Source of the DNA: Paracoccaceae bacterium
GTDB taxonomy: Bacteria; Pseudomonadota; Alphaproteobacteria; Rhodobacterales; Rhodobacteraceae
Length of the DNA: 37,347 bases
NCBI GenBank assembly: GCA_011620265.1
Contig: WOZM01000104.1
Span: 1 to 37,347 of the forward strand
Direction of reading: 5' to 3'
Shown: positions 36,913 to 37,347 of the stretch, piece by piece
Numbering within the stretch: position 1 is the first letter of the stretch
How the letters are laid out: each line of letters begins with the position of its first letter
The notes under the pieces: model-generated
Told to the model about the DNA's origin: nothing
The model's input: only the letters and a program-made list of their open reading frames with translations
Database searches by the model: none
Made by a program: the position numbers and the translations under genes

Positions 36913-36940
36913 TTGTCAGTGGCCATACGCCAGATATAGT
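36913..36940 (+). promoter_or_regulatory. Sigma-70-type promoter of the HNH gene
   Basis: TTGTCA (36913-36918), a 16-nt spacer and TATAGT (36935-36940); each hexamer matches the consensus at 5 of 6 positions. The transcript would start near 36947, just before a GGGCGGG-TGCT-CCCGCCC hairpin (36954-36971) in the leader. Confidence 0.55.
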
Positions 36941-37011
36941 TGTGAGCAAGCAGGGGCGGGTGCTCCCGCCCTTGATGTCGGTGGACAGACAGGGCGAGGA
37001 CGGAGTCTTTC

Positions 37012-37347
37012 ATGCTGGACAGGGTCTATCACGACGAATTCAGGACGGGCTTCGTCCGCGAGCCCTCGGCGCTGAAGCATTACCCGGCTTTGGTGCTGAA
37101 CGCCGATTTCCGGCCGCTTTCCTACTATCCGCTGTCGCTCTGGCCCTGGCAGGAGGCGATCAAGGCCGCGGTCCTCGACCGGGTGATCGTCGCGGCCGAA
37201 TACGACGCGGTGGTGCGCTCGCAACGCGCGGAATTCCGAATACCGTCGGTCGTGGTTCTCAAGGATTACGTCAAACCCCAGAAGCGCGTGGCCTTCACGC
37301 GCTTCAATCTTTTTCTCAGGGACGAATTCTGCTGCCAGTATTGCGGC
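37012..37347 (+). CDS. HNH endonuclease (partial, runs off the window)
   Basis: 112 codons are visible and no stop is reached. The translation includes YPALVLNADFRPLSYYPLSL, IPSVVVLKDYV, VAFTRFNLFLRDEF and then CCQYCG, whose CxxC is the first zinc-binding pair of an HNH/ICEA-type nuclease. Such proteins in this family are about 190-200 residues, so about half is missing, including the HNH catalytic histidines themselves. CGGAG precedes the ATG. It is divergent from the VOC gene and has its own promoter and a leader hairpin. The cellular role is unknown; it is common and chromosomal in Rhodobacteraceae, which argues against a simple mobile endonuclease. Confidence 0.85.
   Translation, partial: MLDRVYHDEFRTGFVREPSALKHYPALVLNADFRPLSYYPLSLWPWQEAIKAAVLDRVIVAAEYDAVVRSQRAEFRIPSVVVLKDYVKPQKRVAFTRFNLFLRDEFCCQYCG

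Overview
The window is chromosomal DNA of an alphaproteobacterium, almost certainly Rhodobacteraceae (Rhodobacterales). This rests on the very high G+C third codon positions, ChpT of the CtrA phosphorelay beside a DUF3553 gene, an olsB-olsA ornithine-lipid pair, Cox15-type heme A synthase, a protein with a VPLPx-CTERM-like tail, rplU with a long Ala/Lys tail next to rpmA and obgE, and dispersed ATATTTGGAGCAAGATGAAG-type intergenic repeats. These are family-level judgements made by reading; no search was run.

Layout. 1-5.1 kb: ftsB, class I fructose-bisphosphate aldolase, an SDR remnant and pgk on the minus strand; two tandem cyclophilins (cytoplasmic, then exported) on the plus strand; a minus-strand SRAP gene. 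5.1-9.7 kb: tyrS, divergent anmK, rarD, a membrane fatty-acid desaturase and a probable DUF985 remnant. 9.7-13.8 kb: a single-domain globin behind an FNR-type box, an SDR, then eno, a DMT permease and fur/mur in reverse. 13.8-15.3 kb: decayed pieces of a branched-chain-type ABC transporter (livK-like, livH-like) and an MttB-type methyltransferase. 15.3-21.1 kb: rplU, rpmA, a small ORF, a GNAT, obgE, proB and proA, with overlapping or closely spaced genes. 21.1-24.3 kb: chpT, divergent DUF3553, olsB-olsA and a ThiE-like gene. 24.3-30.5 kb: a palindromic MITE-like element, trmJ, cox15, an M32 carboxypeptidase, an MFS permease, an enoyl-CoA hydratase and divergent PaaI thioesterase. 30.6-33.3 kb: the exported CTERM-like protein, rplM-rpsI with a strong terminator, an 84-residue unknown and a PhzF remnant. 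33.4-37.3 kb: a DUF1127 gene divergent from a MocR-type regulator across a palindromic operator, an AlkA-type glycosylase, a carboxylesterase, a VOC protein, and an HNH endonuclease cut by the window end.

How the parts fit: most genes are housekeeping (glycolysis/gluconeogenesis with fda, pgk and eno; ribosome assembly with rplU, rpmA, obgE, rplM and rpsI; proline synthesis; ornithine lipids; heme A). The more interesting signals are regulatory: GTTAGCGCTAAC-like sites upstream of both fda and eno, an FNR box before a globin, repeated TACAA sites around the MocR gene, and TACGC elements repeated every 11 bp upstream of obgE. A second theme is gene erosion: several loci keep only the two ends of a gene, with the middle lost. 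I saw no tRNA, rRNA, CRISPR array, prophage or insertion sequence, and no clear candidate for a wholly new multi-gene system.
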